From NCBI GenBank assembly GCA_023265995.1, contig JAHFSA010000003.1, forward strand, positions 186,001 through 250,000: a stretch of 64,000 bases of DNA, in the 5' to 3' direction. This DNA comes from Perlucidibaca sp. GTDB taxonomy: Bacteria > Pseudomonadota > Gammaproteobacteria > Pseudomonadales > Moraxellaceae. Of this stretch, positions 1 through 8,568 are shown piece after piece. The position numbers and the translations under genes are program-made. Every line of letters starts with the position of its first letter. Position 1 is the stretch's first letter. Below the pieces are notes generated by a model, which saw nothing but the letters and a program-made list of their open reading frames with translations, searched no databases and was not told where the DNA came from.

Positions 1-1014
<1,014 letters not shown>

Positions 1015-1090
1015 TGTCCCTCCTTCACTTGCCGGGGCGGCGGGCGAGGGGTAGCGTGACTGACTCCCGCCCACTGTCCGAGCGTCAGTC

Positions 1091-1489
1091 ATGTATCAGG
1101 GTTCCTGTCTCTGCGGAGGCATACAGTACGAGTACCACGGCGAGTTCGACGAGATCGCCATCTGCCATTGCAGCCAGTGCCGCCGTGCCCAGGGCACGCC
1201 TTTCGTCACCAATGCGCCGATTGCCGCCGACCGTTTCGTCATCACGCAGGGCGAGCATCTGCTCAAGTCCTATTTCTCGCAGCCGCTGAAGCGTCGTGTT
1301 TTCTGCGCCGACTGCGGCAGCCCGATCTTCAGTCAGCGTACAGATCACCCCGAGGTGCTGCGTCTGCGTCTGGGCACGGTCAGCGGCGACATCCAGGGCC
1401 GGCCTGGCTATCACATCTACCATGACTCCCGTGCCAACTGGTTCACGCTCAACGACGATCTGCCGCGCCATGCCGCAGGCAAGACCTGA
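1091..1489 (+). CDS. GFA / CENP-V family zinc-binding protein
   Basis: A 132-residue protein of the glutathione-dependent formaldehyde-activating (GFA)/CENP-V domain family. The zinc ligands are all visible: C6 and C8 (CLC), C25, C27 and C30 (CHCSQC), and C72 and C75 (CADCGSP). The length fits the single-domain bacterial type. Some members bind or adduct glutathione-linked substrates, but most small bacterial paralogues have no known reaction, so no substrate is assigned. It sits alone between fumC and an exported peroxiredoxin, all on the plus strand. No signal peptide is seen. Confidence 0.85.
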   Translation: MYQGSCLCGGIQYEYHGEFDEIAICHCSQCRRAQGTPFVTNAPIAADRFVITQGEHLLKSYFSQPLKRRVFCADCGSPIFSQRTDHPEVLRLRLGTVSGDIQGRPGYHIYHDSRANWFTLNDDLPRHAAGKT

Positions 1490-1594
1490 GTGTCAGCTCT
1501 TGACCCCGGGCGGCAATCGCCTCAGCCTTTGTGACCTGAGGCCATGCAGATGAGGGCAGGACAGATGACCGTGACGGCAGCGGGCAGGGGTGGC

Positions 1595-2149
1595 ATGACG
1601 CGGGCGGGCATGCTGCTGGCGGGTTTGTGCCTGCTGGCGTCGTCTGCGCAGGCCGCGCTCTGGCCGGGCAGTCTGGCCCCGGACTTCACCCTGACCATGG
1701 CGCTGGCCGGCAAGACCTCGTCGTTCGCGCTCGACAAGGCCCTCAAGCGCGGTCCGGTCGTGCTCTACTTCTATCCGGCGGCGTTCACGCCAGGCTGCAG
1801 CATAGAGGCGCATGAGTTCGCCGAAGCCATTGACCAGTTCAAGGCCGTGGGCGCGACCGTGGTCGGCGCCTCGGGCGATGACCTGGCCACCATCCGGCGC
1901 TTCTCGCGGGCCGGCTGTCAGGGCCGTTTCGGGGTGCTGTCCGATGCCGGCCTCAAGGTGGCGGCGAGCTACGATGCGCTCAACCCCTTTGTCGATCACC
2001 ATGCCGACCGCGTGTCCTATGTCATCACGCCGGATCATCGCGTCTATTTCGCGCTCGCCTCGCTGAATCCCATGGCGCACATCAGTGCCACTCTGCAGGC
2101 CCTCAAGCGCTGGCAGGCCGAGGAAAAGAAGACCGCCGCCACGCCTTGA
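1595..2149 (+). CDS. Exported AhpC/TSA-family peroxiredoxin
   Basis: A thiol peroxidase of the AhpC-TSA/BCP type, expected to reduce peroxides in the periplasm. From the ATG at 1595 it has 184 residues and opens with a classical Sec signal peptide (MTRAG, a Leu-rich core, then SSAQA before ALWPG). In-frame ATGs at 1544 and 1565 would only add a non-hydrophobic tail, and a related gene at 22273 also encodes 184 residues, so 1595 is preferred. The peroxidatic motif reads FYPAAFTPGC with Cys68; a second Cys108 lies 40 residues later and could be the resolving cysteine. Reductant partner is not evident in the neighbourhood. Confidence 0.85.
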   Translation: MTRAGMLLAGLCLLASSAQAALWPGSLAPDFTLTMALAGKTSSFALDKALKRGPVVLYFYPAAFTPGCSIEAHEFAEAIDQFKAVGATVVGASGDDLATIRRFSRAGCQGRFGVLSDAGLKVAASYDALNPFVDHHADRVSYVITPDHRVYFALASLNPMAHISATLQALKRWQAEEKKTAATP

Positions 2150-2216
2150 CTTTGTGGTCACGCCCTTGTGTCATGTGCGGGCATTTCTTCATCTGTCCGC
2201 GTAACAAGGGAATTCC

Positions 2217-3086
2217 ATGTCTTATCGTTCTGTTTTCCGTGCCGATCTCTTTGCCGGCCAAACCCATATCGTCACTGGCGGCGGCTCGGGCATCGGCCGC
2301 TGCACCGCGCATGAGCTGGCCGCGCTCGGCGCTCATGTCGTCCTCGTCGGCCGCTCTGTCGAGAAGCTCGAAGCCACGGCCGCCGAAATCCGCGCAGATG
2401 GCGGTTCGGCCTCCTTTGTCAGCGTCGACATCCGCGACGAGCCGGCCGTGCAGGCTGCCGTTGCCCAGGTGCTGGCCGAGCGCGGCGCCATTCACGGTCT
2501 GGTCAACAATGCCGGCGGCCAGTACCCGTCGCCGCTGCGCTTCCTCTCCAAGAAGGGCTGGGAGGCGGTGGTCGCCAACAACCTGACCGGCGGCTTCCTG
2601 TTCGCGCGTGAAGTCTTCAACCAGTACATGGCCGAGCATGGCGGCGCCATCGTCAACATCATCGCCGACATGTGGCGTGGCATGCCGGGCATGGCGCACT
2701 CCGGTGCCGCCCGTGCCGGCATGCTCAACTTCACCGAGACCGCGGCCGTCGAATGGGCGCATGCCGGTGTTCGCGTCAATGCCGTGGCTCCGGGCTTCAT
2801 CGCCTCCAGCGGCATGGATCGCTACGACCCCAGCTTCGCCGAGACCGTGATCCCGATGATGAGCGCCACCATCCCGGCCCGTCGCATGGGTGACGAGGAC
2901 GAGATCAGCGGCGCGATTGCCTTCCTGCTGTCGCCGGCCGCATCCTATACCTCGGGTGCCTGCATCTGCATCGATGGCGGCTCCTCGCTCAACACCAAGC
3001 TGTTCCCGCTGCCCGATCACGACCGCATGCCGCCGCAGGGCGCCTTCCATCGCGCCGTGCGCCCGAAGGCCGTGAAGGGCAAGTAA
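2217..3086 (+). CDS. Atypical SDR oxidoreductase (enoyl-/dienoyl-CoA reductase-like)
   Basis: A 289-residue short-chain dehydrogenase/reductase. The Rossmann motif TGGGSGIG is at residues 20-27 and NNAGG near 97-101. The usual catalytic YxxxK is not present: the aligned segment is HSGAARAGM at 161-169, so the Tyr and Lys positions read Ser162 and Arg166. This replacement pattern is familiar from the peroxisomal trans-2-enoyl-CoA reductase and 2,4-dienoyl-CoA reductase branch, which suggests an NADPH-dependent acyl-CoA reductase, though the substrate is inferred. A start at 2217 has an AAGGGA ribosome site. The pterin dehydratase gene begins 18 bases after its stop and is probably cotranscribed. 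Confidence 0.85.
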   Translation: MSYRSVFRADLFAGQTHIVTGGGSGIGRCTAHELAALGAHVVLVGRSVEKLEATAAEIRADGGSASFVSVDIRDEPAVQAAVAQVLAERGAIHGLVNNAGGQYPSPLRFLSKKGWEAVVANNLTGGFLFAREVFNQYMAEHGGAIVNIIADMWRGMPGMAHSGAARAGMLNFTETAAVEWAHAGVRVNAVAPGFIASSGMDRYDPSFAETVIPMMSATIPARRMGDEDEISGAIAFLLSPAASYTSGACICIDGGSSLNTKLFPLPDHDRMPPQGAFHRAVRPKAVKGK

Positions 3087-3104
3087 GCCATCCGGAGGTG
3101 CATC

Positions 3105-3368
3105 ATGGCGCTGTCACTGCATTGGCGTGTCGAGGCCACGGCCCTGCGCGCCGAGCTCAACCTGTCCGGTTTCGAGGCGGTACGCGAGCTGGTGACAGCC
3201 CTGATGGACCTGGCCGACGAGCTTGATCATCACCCCGAGGTCGGCTTCGGCTATCGCCAGGTCAGCATAGTCTGGACCACGCACGATGCCGGCGGCCTCA
3301 GCGCCCGGGACTGGACTGCCGCCGAACGCTGCGACGAGATCTTCCGCCGCCTCGGCGTCGAGGCCTGA
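3105..3368 (+). CDS. Pterin-4a-carbinolamine dehydratase (PhhB-like)
   Basis: An 87-residue PCD/DCoH-family protein that dehydrates 4a-hydroxytetrahydropterin formed by aromatic amino acid hydroxylases. The family pattern is clear: HHPEV at 42-46, Tyr50, the segment VSIVWTTH ending in His60, and GGLSARD ending in Asp69. The start has a strong GGAGG site eleven bases upstream. No phenylalanine hydroxylase gene is adjacent, so its partner is unknown; PCD proteins also occur without such a partner. It appears to be the second gene of a pair with the SDR. Confidence 0.9.
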   Translation: MALSLHWRVEATALRAELNLSGFEAVRELVTALMDLADELDHHPEVGFGYRQVSIVWTTHDAGGLSARDWTAAERCDEIFRRLGVEA

Positions 3369-3436
3369 GCGCGACAGCCTGACCAGCCTGACGGCAGCTT
3401 CAATGCGCTAGACTGGTCACTCTGGCTGTCGACAGG

Positions 3437-5218
3437 GTGACGTGCTTGGCGCATACCGAAGCCTTTCTCAAGGACCTCGCCGTCATCATGATGGTGGCGG
3501 GGGTCATCACCCTGCTGTTTCATCGCTTCAGGCAGCCGGTCGTGCTCGGTTACATCCTCGCCGGCATGATCGTCGGTCCGCACACGCCGCCGTACCCGCT
3601 CATCACCGACCGCGCCACCATCCAGATCCTGGCCGAGCTGGGCGTGGTCTTCCTGCTCTTCTCCCTGGGTCTGGAGTTCAGCCTGCGCAAGCTCAGGCAG
3701 GTTGGTGCCACCGCCATTGTCGCGGCGCTGACCGAAATCCTGCTCATGATCTGGCTGGGCTACGAGATCGGTCGCGGCTTCGGCTGGTCCGAGATGGATG
3801 CGCTCTTCCTCGGCGCCATGCTGTCGATCTCGTCGACCACCATCATCGTCAAGGCGCTGGATGAGCTGGGGCTCAAGCGCGAGCGTTTCGCCCAGCTCAT
3901 CTTCGGCGTGCTCATCGTCGAGGACATACTCGCCATCGCCATCATCGCGCTGCTCTCGGGCCTGGCGCTGACCGGCAATGTCAGCGTCGGCAATATCGTC
4001 GGCACGCTCGGCAGGCTGGGCGTCTTCCTGGTCGTGGCGCTGCTCGCCGGGCTGCTCGTGGTGCCGCGCCTGCTCAGTCTTGCGGCGCGCTACCAGAGCC
4101 GGGAGATGCTGCTGATCACCGTGCTCGGGCTTTGCTTCGGCTTCTGTCTGTTGGTGGTGGAGATGGGCTACAGCATGGCGCTGGGCGCGTTCGTCATGGG
4201 TGCGATCATGGCCGAGTCGCGCCAGATCCGGCTCATAGAGCATCTGGTCGAGCCCCTGCGCGACATGTTCAGCGCCATCTTCTTCGTGGCCATCGGCATG
4301 CTGGTCGATCCTGGCGTGCTCATCAGGTACTGGCAGCCCATCCTGCTCATCACCGCCGTGGTGGTGGTCGGCAAGATCGTCAGTTGCACCCTGGGCACGC
4401 TGGTGGCCGGCAATGATGGCCGTACCTCGCTGCGGGTCGGCATGGGGCTGGCGCAGATCGGCGAGTTCTCCTTCATCATCGCCACCCTCGGCCTGACCCT
4501 GGGCGTGACCAGCTCCTTCCTCTATCCCGTCGTGGTGGCCGTGTCGGTGCTGACCACGCTGACCACGCCCTATCTGATCCGCGCCTCCGATCCGGTCGCC
4601 AACGGTCTGCGCCGCGTCATGCCGGACTCCCTGCATGCCGGCATCAAGGCCTATGGCGACTGGCTGAGTTCGATAGGGCCGAGCGCCGAGCAGGCGCAGA
4701 TCAGCGCCATCATCCGCCGCATCCTGGTGCATGTGCTGCTCAACTTCTGTGTCATCGCGGCGATCTTCCTGGCCAGCGCCTATCTCGTGCGCAATACCGA
4801 CATCAATGCCTGGCTGCTGTATCTGCCCATGGTCTGGCGCAGCACGGTGTTCTGGGCGCTGACCCTGGTGGCGGCGCTGCCCTTCATGGTCGCGACCTAT
4901 CGCAAGCTGGAAGCGCTGGGACTGATCCTGGTCGAGCTCAGCGCCGGTGTCGCCGAGAGCGGCAGCGGCCGCTACACGCTGAGCTTGCGCCGCCTCTATG
5001 CGCGGGCCTTGCCGGTGCTCTCGCTGCTGGCCATGCTGCTGCTGATCTCCCTGCTCAGCTCCATCATCCTGCCGCCTCTGCATCTGTTCGTGGCGGTCAT
5101 CAGTCTGGTTGTCCTGCTCGCGCTGCTGGTCTGGCCCTCGGTCGTGCGCTGGCATTCGCTGGTGCAGATCGCCTTGCGCAAGACCCTGGATCAGGAGGCC
5201 GACGGGGAGGGGCACTGA
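3437..5218 (+). CDS. CPA2-type cation:proton antiporter, KefB-like
   Basis: A 593-residue inner-membrane protein of the monovalent cation:proton antiporter-2 family. The first 380 residues hold the Na+/H+-exchanger fold, with ordered hydrophobic segments, the GYILAGMIVGP motif in an early helix, LFSLGLEFSL, and SISSTTIIVKALDE/FGVLIVEDILAI, which carries the conserved acidic pair. There is no C-terminal TrkA-N/RCK nucleotide-binding domain as in KefB or KefC; instead the last 150 residues add several more hydrophobic segments. The start is a GTG at 3437. Transported ion (K+ or Na+) and gating are not decided by the sequence. Confidence 0.88.
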   Translation: MTCLAHTEAFLKDLAVIMMVAGVITLLFHRFRQPVVLGYILAGMIVGPHTPPYPLITDRATIQILAELGVVFLLFSLGLEFSLRKLRQVGATAIVAALTEILLMIWLGYEIGRGFGWSEMDALFLGAMLSISSTTIIVKALDELGLKRERFAQLIFGVLIVEDILAIAIIALLSGLALTGNVSVGNIVGTLGRLGVFLVVALLAGLLVVPRLLSLAARYQSREMLLITVLGLCFGFCLLVVEMGYSMALGAFVMGAIMAESRQIRLIEHLVEPLRDMFSAIFFVAIGMLVDPGVLIRYWQPILLITAVVVVGKIVSCTLGTLVAGNDGRTSLRVGMGLAQIGEFSFIIATLGLTLGVTSSFLYPVVVAVSVLTTLTTPYLIRASDPVANGLRRVMPDSLHAGIKAYGDWLSSIGPSAEQAQISAIIRRILVHVLLNFCVIAAIFLASAYLVRNTDINAWLLYLPMVWRSTVFWALTLVAALPFMVATYRKLEALGLILVELSAGVAESGSGRYTLSLRRLYARALPVLSLLAMLLLISLLSSIILPPLHLFVAVISLVVLLALLVWPSVVRWHSLVQIALRKTLDQEADGEGH

Positions 5219-5301
5219 GCCGGACCACATGGTCATGGCCATGGCTGTGCGGCCGGATGGCACTGGGCTAAGATCGCGGCACAGTCGCAGGCATCTGCAA
5301 C

Positions 5302-5316
5302 GTCGACAACAACAAG
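5302..5316 (+). promoter_or_regulatory. A-rich leader motif, candidate Hfq/Crc-type site
   Basis: GTCGACAACAACAAG lies 14 bases before the lipase start codon. It contains AACAACAA, which fits the AANAANAA catabolite-repression motif bound by Hfq with Crc in pseudomonads. The identical 15-mer precedes the gene at 52351. Function is inferred. Confidence 0.4.
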
Positions 5317-5330
5317 TTCGGGAGAGTTTC

Positions 5331-6317
5331 ATGGTTCAGGAACAGGGCTTCACCGGCCACGGCCGCGGTTTCTTCAAGGCCCTCCTGGTCGAATTCGGCC
5401 TCTATGCCCTGATCGGCGGCTGGTGTGTCAGCCGTGGCAGCAATCCGCTCTGCGTGCTGCTGACCTGCGTCCTGATCTTCGGCCTGCTGCGTCTGCTGAT
5501 GGTGGCCGGCAACTTCGGGCCGACCTGGAAGGCGCGTTCCGCCAAGCGTGTCGAGCATGAAATCGGCTGCGCCACCACGCTGGCCATGGTCGTGCGCGAG
5601 TGGTGGGCGGCGGTGCTGACCTATCCCTTCCTGTTCGCCTTCGAGCCCTGGCTGGTGCCCAACAACCCGCCGGCCGGGCTGCCGCATCGCGGTCTGCCCA
5701 TCGTGCTGGTGCCGGGCTTCTTCACCAACCGTGGCTATCTGCATGCCTGGCGCCAGTATCTGCTGAAGAATGGCTACGGCCAGGTCTACGCCGTCAGCCC
5801 GGAGCCGATCTTCGAGAGTGTCGAGAAGAATGCCGAGCATGTCGCCCGCTTCGTCGATGAAGTGCTGGCCGACACCGGCGCCGAGCGCGTCATCCTCCTT
5901 GGTCACAGCATGGGCGGCCTGGTCATCCGGCTTTATCTGCACCGTTTCGGCGGTCTCGCCAAGGCTGCCATGGCGGTGGCGGTGGGCTCGCCGTTCCATG
6001 GCACGGTGCTGACCGAAGGCAAGGAAAAGATGGGGCAGATCCTGTCGCAGCTCAGCCGCGCCAACCCCTGGGCTATGGCCTTCGTGGCCGAGGCCGAAGC
6101 CGCGCCGTGTCCGATCCCGTTCATCGCCATCTGGTCGCCGCACGACAGCATCGTGTCGCCGCAGACCGGCGCGCGCGTGGCCGATCACTATGGTCGCAAC
6201 ATCGCCATCCCCGGCATCGCGCACATGGAGATGGTCAACTCCGGCCATGTCATGCGCCTCCTCAAGCAGGAGCTGGATGCCTTCAATGGCGACGCCCGCA
6301 CGGCGCCGGCGAATTGA
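5331..6317 (+). CDS. Membrane-anchored lipase/esterase (alpha/beta hydrolase)
   Basis: A 328-residue hydrolase. Residues about 15-60 are two hydrophobic segments, so it is probably anchored in the inner membrane. The lipase core follows: the oxyanion region PIVLVPGFF at 123-131, nucleophile elbow GHSMGG with Ser193, an Asp in SPHDS, and a late His in IAHMEMV. The pattern is that of triacylglycerol lipase/PGAP1-like enzymes; ester substrate is not known. The start at 5331 has a GGGAG site; an upstream in-frame extension would run into the antiporter gene and is not needed. A shared A-rich leader motif lies just upstream. Confidence 0.85.
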   Translation: MVQEQGFTGHGRGFFKALLVEFGLYALIGGWCVSRGSNPLCVLLTCVLIFGLLRLLMVAGNFGPTWKARSAKRVEHEIGCATTLAMVVREWWAAVLTYPFLFAFEPWLVPNNPPAGLPHRGLPIVLVPGFFTNRGYLHAWRQYLLKNGYGQVYAVSPEPIFESVEKNAEHVARFVDEVLADTGAERVILLGHSMGGLVIRLYLHRFGGLAKAAMAVAVGSPFHGTVLTEGKEKMGQILSQLSRANPWAMAFVAEAEAAPCPIPFIAIWSPHDSIVSPQTGARVADHYGRNIAIPGIAHMEMVNSGHVMRLLKQELDAFNGDARTAPAN

Positions 6318-6337
6318 GCAGCCGCCGTCGCGAACGG

Positions 6338-6372
6338 TAGGCAGCGCCAGTGCTTTTCTCTATACTGCGCGC
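6338..6372 (+). promoter_or_regulatory. Candidate promoter of the SRP RNA gene
   Basis: TATACT at 6361-6366 is a good -10 element; the -35 region (about 6337-6342, gtaggc) is poor. Initiation would fall near 6373, about 24 bases before the folded RNA begins, leaving a leader that contains the inverted repeat CGCCCGG/CCGGGCG at 6374-6389. E. coli 4.5S RNA is likewise made with a short 5' leader removed by RNase P. Confidence 0.45.
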
Positions 6373-6396
6373 TCGCCCGGTTCCGGGCGTCGTTAT

Positions 6397-6507
6397 GGTG
6401 ACCCTGTCGGTCTCCTCGCAATGTGAAACGGTCAATCCCGCCAGGTCCGGAAGGAAGCAACGGTCGCCGTCGAGCATGTGCCGGGGTCGGGCTGGCAGGG
6501 TTGCCAC
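6397..6507 (+). ncRNA. ffs: Signal recognition particle RNA (4.5S RNA)
   Basis: Short bacterial SRP RNA, which binds Ffh and delivers ribosomes making membrane proteins to FtsY. The universal apical segment CAGGTCCGGAAGGAAGCA is at about 6442-6459, and its partner strand GAGCATGTGCCGGGG is at 6472-6486. The closing stem is visible: GGTGACCCTG at the 5' end pairs with CAGGG...CCACC at the 3' end. The length of about 110 nucleotides fits the Gammaproteobacterial Alu-less form. Ends are placed from the closing stem and may be off by a few bases. Confidence 0.93.
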
Positions 6508-6546
6508 CCCTGATTTCCCTGTGCCTGCCGCCTCTGCGGAGCTTGC

Positions 6547-7827
6547 ATGACGCATGTTCGATCGGCAGTGATAATCGGTGGCGGTCCGGCCGGCCTCATG
6601 GCTGCCGAAAGACTGCTGCAAGCCGGCATTGCCGTTGACCTCTACGATGCCATGCCCTCGCTGGGCCGCAAGTTCCTGCTCGCCGGCATCGGCGGCCTCA
6701 ACATCACCCATGCCGAAGCCAGCGCCGCCTTTGTCGGCCGCTATGGCGACGCACGCGCCTTCATGGCACCGCTGCTGGCCCGCTTCGATGCCGATGCCCT
6801 GCGTGCCTGGGTGCACGAGCTTGGCGTGGAAACCTTTGTCGGCACCTCCGGTCGTGTCTTCCCGCGCGAGATGAAGGCCGCGCCCTTGCTGCGGCGCTGG
6901 CTGCAGCGCTTGCGCGCCATGGGCCTGCGCGTGCATACGCGCCATCGCTGGCTGGGCTGGGGCGACGACAGCGATCAGGCCGGGCAGGCTGGCGAGGGCA
7001 GGGCATTGCGCTTTGCCACGCCATCCGGCGAGATCGTCGTGCGTTCGGCTTGCGTAGTCCTGGCTCTGGGTGGTGGCAGCTGGGCTCGTCTCGGCTCCGA
7101 TGGTGCCTGGCTACCCTGGCTGGCCGCGCGTGACGTGGCCGTGACGCCGTTGCAGCCGGCCAACTGTGGCTTCGATGCCAGTGCTGATGGCAGCCCCTGG
7201 AGCGCACCCCTGCGCGCCTTCGCCGGCCATCCTCTGAAGGCGGTCAGCATGCGTCTGCCCTGGACTGGCGAGAGCAGTCGCCGGGGCGAGTGCGTGCTGA
7301 CGGAAACCGGCCTCGAAGGCAGCCTGATCTATGCCCTGTCACGCCCCATACGCGACCGCATTGCCAGTTGCGGTGCCGCCGAGCTGGCGCTGGATCTGCT
7401 GCCGGATCGCGAGCTCTCGCGTCTGCAGGCCGACCTCGCGCGTCCGCGCGGCAAGCTGACACTGACCCGTCACTGGCAGCGCGCCGGCCTCGAAGGCGTC
7501 AAGGCCAGTCTGCTGCGCGAAAACCTGCCTGCCGGTCTGGTCGATGACCCGCGCCGGCTGGCTCAGCGCATCAAGGCACTGCCGCTGGTGCTGGCGCGAC
7601 CCCGACCCATGGACGAGGCCATCAGCACGGCCGGTGGCGTGGCACTGACGGCTGTCAGCGACCAGCTCATGCTGACGGCGCTGCCGGGTGTTTTCTGCTG
7701 TGGCGAGATGCTCGACTGGGAAGCCCCCACCGGCGGCTATCTGCTCACCGCCTGTCTGGCGACCGGGCAGGCGGCGGGCGATGCCGCCGCTGCCTGGTGC
7801 GGTTATCCCGGCTTTCGGCAAAGCTGA
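6547..7827 (+). CDS. BaiN/HI0933-family flavoprotein, NAD(P)/FAD-dependent
   Basis: A 426-residue flavoprotein of the HI0933/BaiN group. The FAD dinucleotide motif IIGGGPAGLMAAE is at residues 9-21, followed by the family marker GRKFLLAGIGGLNITHAE near 41-58, and a C-terminal FAD-binding stretch (FCCGEMLDWEAPTGGYLLTAC). Family members are flavoprotein reductases with mostly unknown substrates; BaiN of clostridia acts in bile-acid metabolism, which should not be transferred here. The gene starts 40 bases after the SRP RNA, so it could be reached by readthrough. No signal peptide is seen. Confidence 0.85.
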   Translation: MTHVRSAVIIGGGPAGLMAAERLLQAGIAVDLYDAMPSLGRKFLLAGIGGLNITHAEASAAFVGRYGDARAFMAPLLARFDADALRAWVHELGVETFVGTSGRVFPREMKAAPLLRRWLQRLRAMGLRVHTRHRWLGWGDDSDQAGQAGEGRALRFATPSGEIVVRSACVVLALGGGSWARLGSDGAWLPWLAARDVAVTPLQPANCGFDASADGSPWSAPLRAFAGHPLKAVSMRLPWTGESSRRGECVLTETGLEGSLIYALSRPIRDRIASCGAAELALDLLPDRELSRLQADLARPRGKLTLTRHWQRAGLEGVKASLLRENLPAGLVDDPRRLAQRIKALPLVLARPRPMDEAISTAGGVALTAVSDQLMLTALPGVFCCGEMLDWEAPTGGYLLTACLATGQAAGDAAAAWCGYPGFRQS

Positions 7828-7862
7828 GCAGGTTTTCATCGTGGCCTCTCGTCGGGGCTTTC

Positions 7863-7892
7863 TTTACGCTGTCATCAAAGCAGCGTTATAAG
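7863..7892 (+). promoter_or_regulatory. Candidate sigma-70 promoter
   Basis: TTTACG (7863-7868) and TATAAG (7887-7892) are separated by 18 bases, upstream of the small coiled-coil gene at 7936. The elements match consensus moderately. Confidence 0.4.
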
Positions 7893-7935
7893 CACTAGAC
7901 CGACGATTACCGATGACATGTACAGGGAGTTGAAG

Positions 7936-8223
7936 ATGAGCAATCTTGATGCCTACCAGCAGAAACTGCAGGCCCAGCTGAACGAGTGGAAAGCCCAGGC
8001 CGACGGCCTCAAGGCCAAGGCCGAAGGCGCCAGCGCCGACCTCAAGGTCGAAATCAATGCCCAGCTGGAAAAGCTGAAGGGACTGCAGACCGAAGCCCAG
8101 GGCAAGTTCGACGAACTGCGCAGCGTTGGTGAGGAAAAGCTCGGCGAGCTCAAGTCCACGGTTGAAGGCCTGGCCAGCGAAGCCGCCGAAACCCTGAAGT
8201 CGCTGACCTCCCGCTTCAAGTAA
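7936..8223 (+). CDS. Small coiled-coil protein of unknown function
   Basis: A 95-residue, highly charged, Ala/Glu/Lys/Leu-rich protein that should be almost entirely alpha-helical coiled coil. Heptad-like spacing of Leu and Ala runs from about residue 5 to 90. There is no signal peptide and no cysteine. The start at 7936 is preceded by CAGGGAG, and an ATG 18 bases earlier lacks a site. I do not recognise the family. The composition recalls small helical surface-coating proteins such as phasins, but this is only a resemblance. It has its own candidate promoter and a short GC hairpin after it, so it may be monocistronic. Confidence 0.7.
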   Translation: MSNLDAYQQKLQAQLNEWKAQADGLKAKAEGASADLKVEINAQLEKLKGLQTEAQGKFDELRSVGEEKLGELKSTVEGLASEAAETLKSLTSRFK

Positions 8224-8229
8224 GTTTCC

Positions 8230-8243
8230 CCCGCTTGCGCGGG
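8230..8243 (+). terminator. Weak hairpin after the coiled-coil gene
   Basis: CCCGC (8230-8234), loop TTGC, GCGGG (8239-8243), seven bases after the stop. There is no T-run behind it, so termination is uncertain. Confidence 0.3.
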
Positions 8244-8322
8244 CCGGGTCATCGGTCTGCGCGGCGTTCTTTCTGCTTCCGGTGATGTGACTCGTTCTGC
8301 CCTGAAAAGCATGGCGGTCATT

Positions 8323-8423
8323 TAGCGGGAGCTGCTGCTTACGGCGTGGGTTGTGTAGCGGGAGCTGCTGCGAGAAAGCTTTCTTTGTGCCGCGCCATGA
8401 TGCGCGTCAAAAGAAACTTTCTC
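8323..8423. repeat. Intergenic repeat block: direct repeat plus inverted repeat
   Basis: The 345-base space between 8224 and 8568 holds no gene that I can support. TAGCGGGAGCTGCTG occurs twice, at 8323-8337 and 8356-8370. The second copy runs straight into GAGAAAGCTTTCTTT (8372-8386), which is nearly the reverse complement of AAAGAAACTTTCTC (8410-8423), one base being missing. The arrangement could be a REP-like extragenic element or a bidirectional terminator between the coiled-coil gene and the convergent hydrolase. Further copies would be needed to call it a family. Confidence 0.5.
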
Positions 8424-8568
8424 TCCGCACTGCCGGCGTACCAGCTCACGACGTAGCCAATCTCTCGATACGAAACCGCTGAAACGTCTGCCTCTGTGCT
8501 CGGCGCTGCACGGAGGCCGAGCGCGTCCGGGGTTTCAATGCTCGGTCACCGACGGAGGCTGCGGCCTT

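Noticed and set aside
5109-5330. Upstream extension of the lipase frame
   Set aside because: The extension overlaps the 3' end of the antiporter gene; the ATG at 5331 has a good ribosome site and begins a hydrophobic N-terminus.
3251-5332. Long open frame (693 codons) on the minus strand, opposite the antiporter gene
   Set aside because: It is rich in Gln, Asp and His with no family motif, typical of an antisense frame of a GC-rich gene. The plus strand has a clear CPA2 antiporter.
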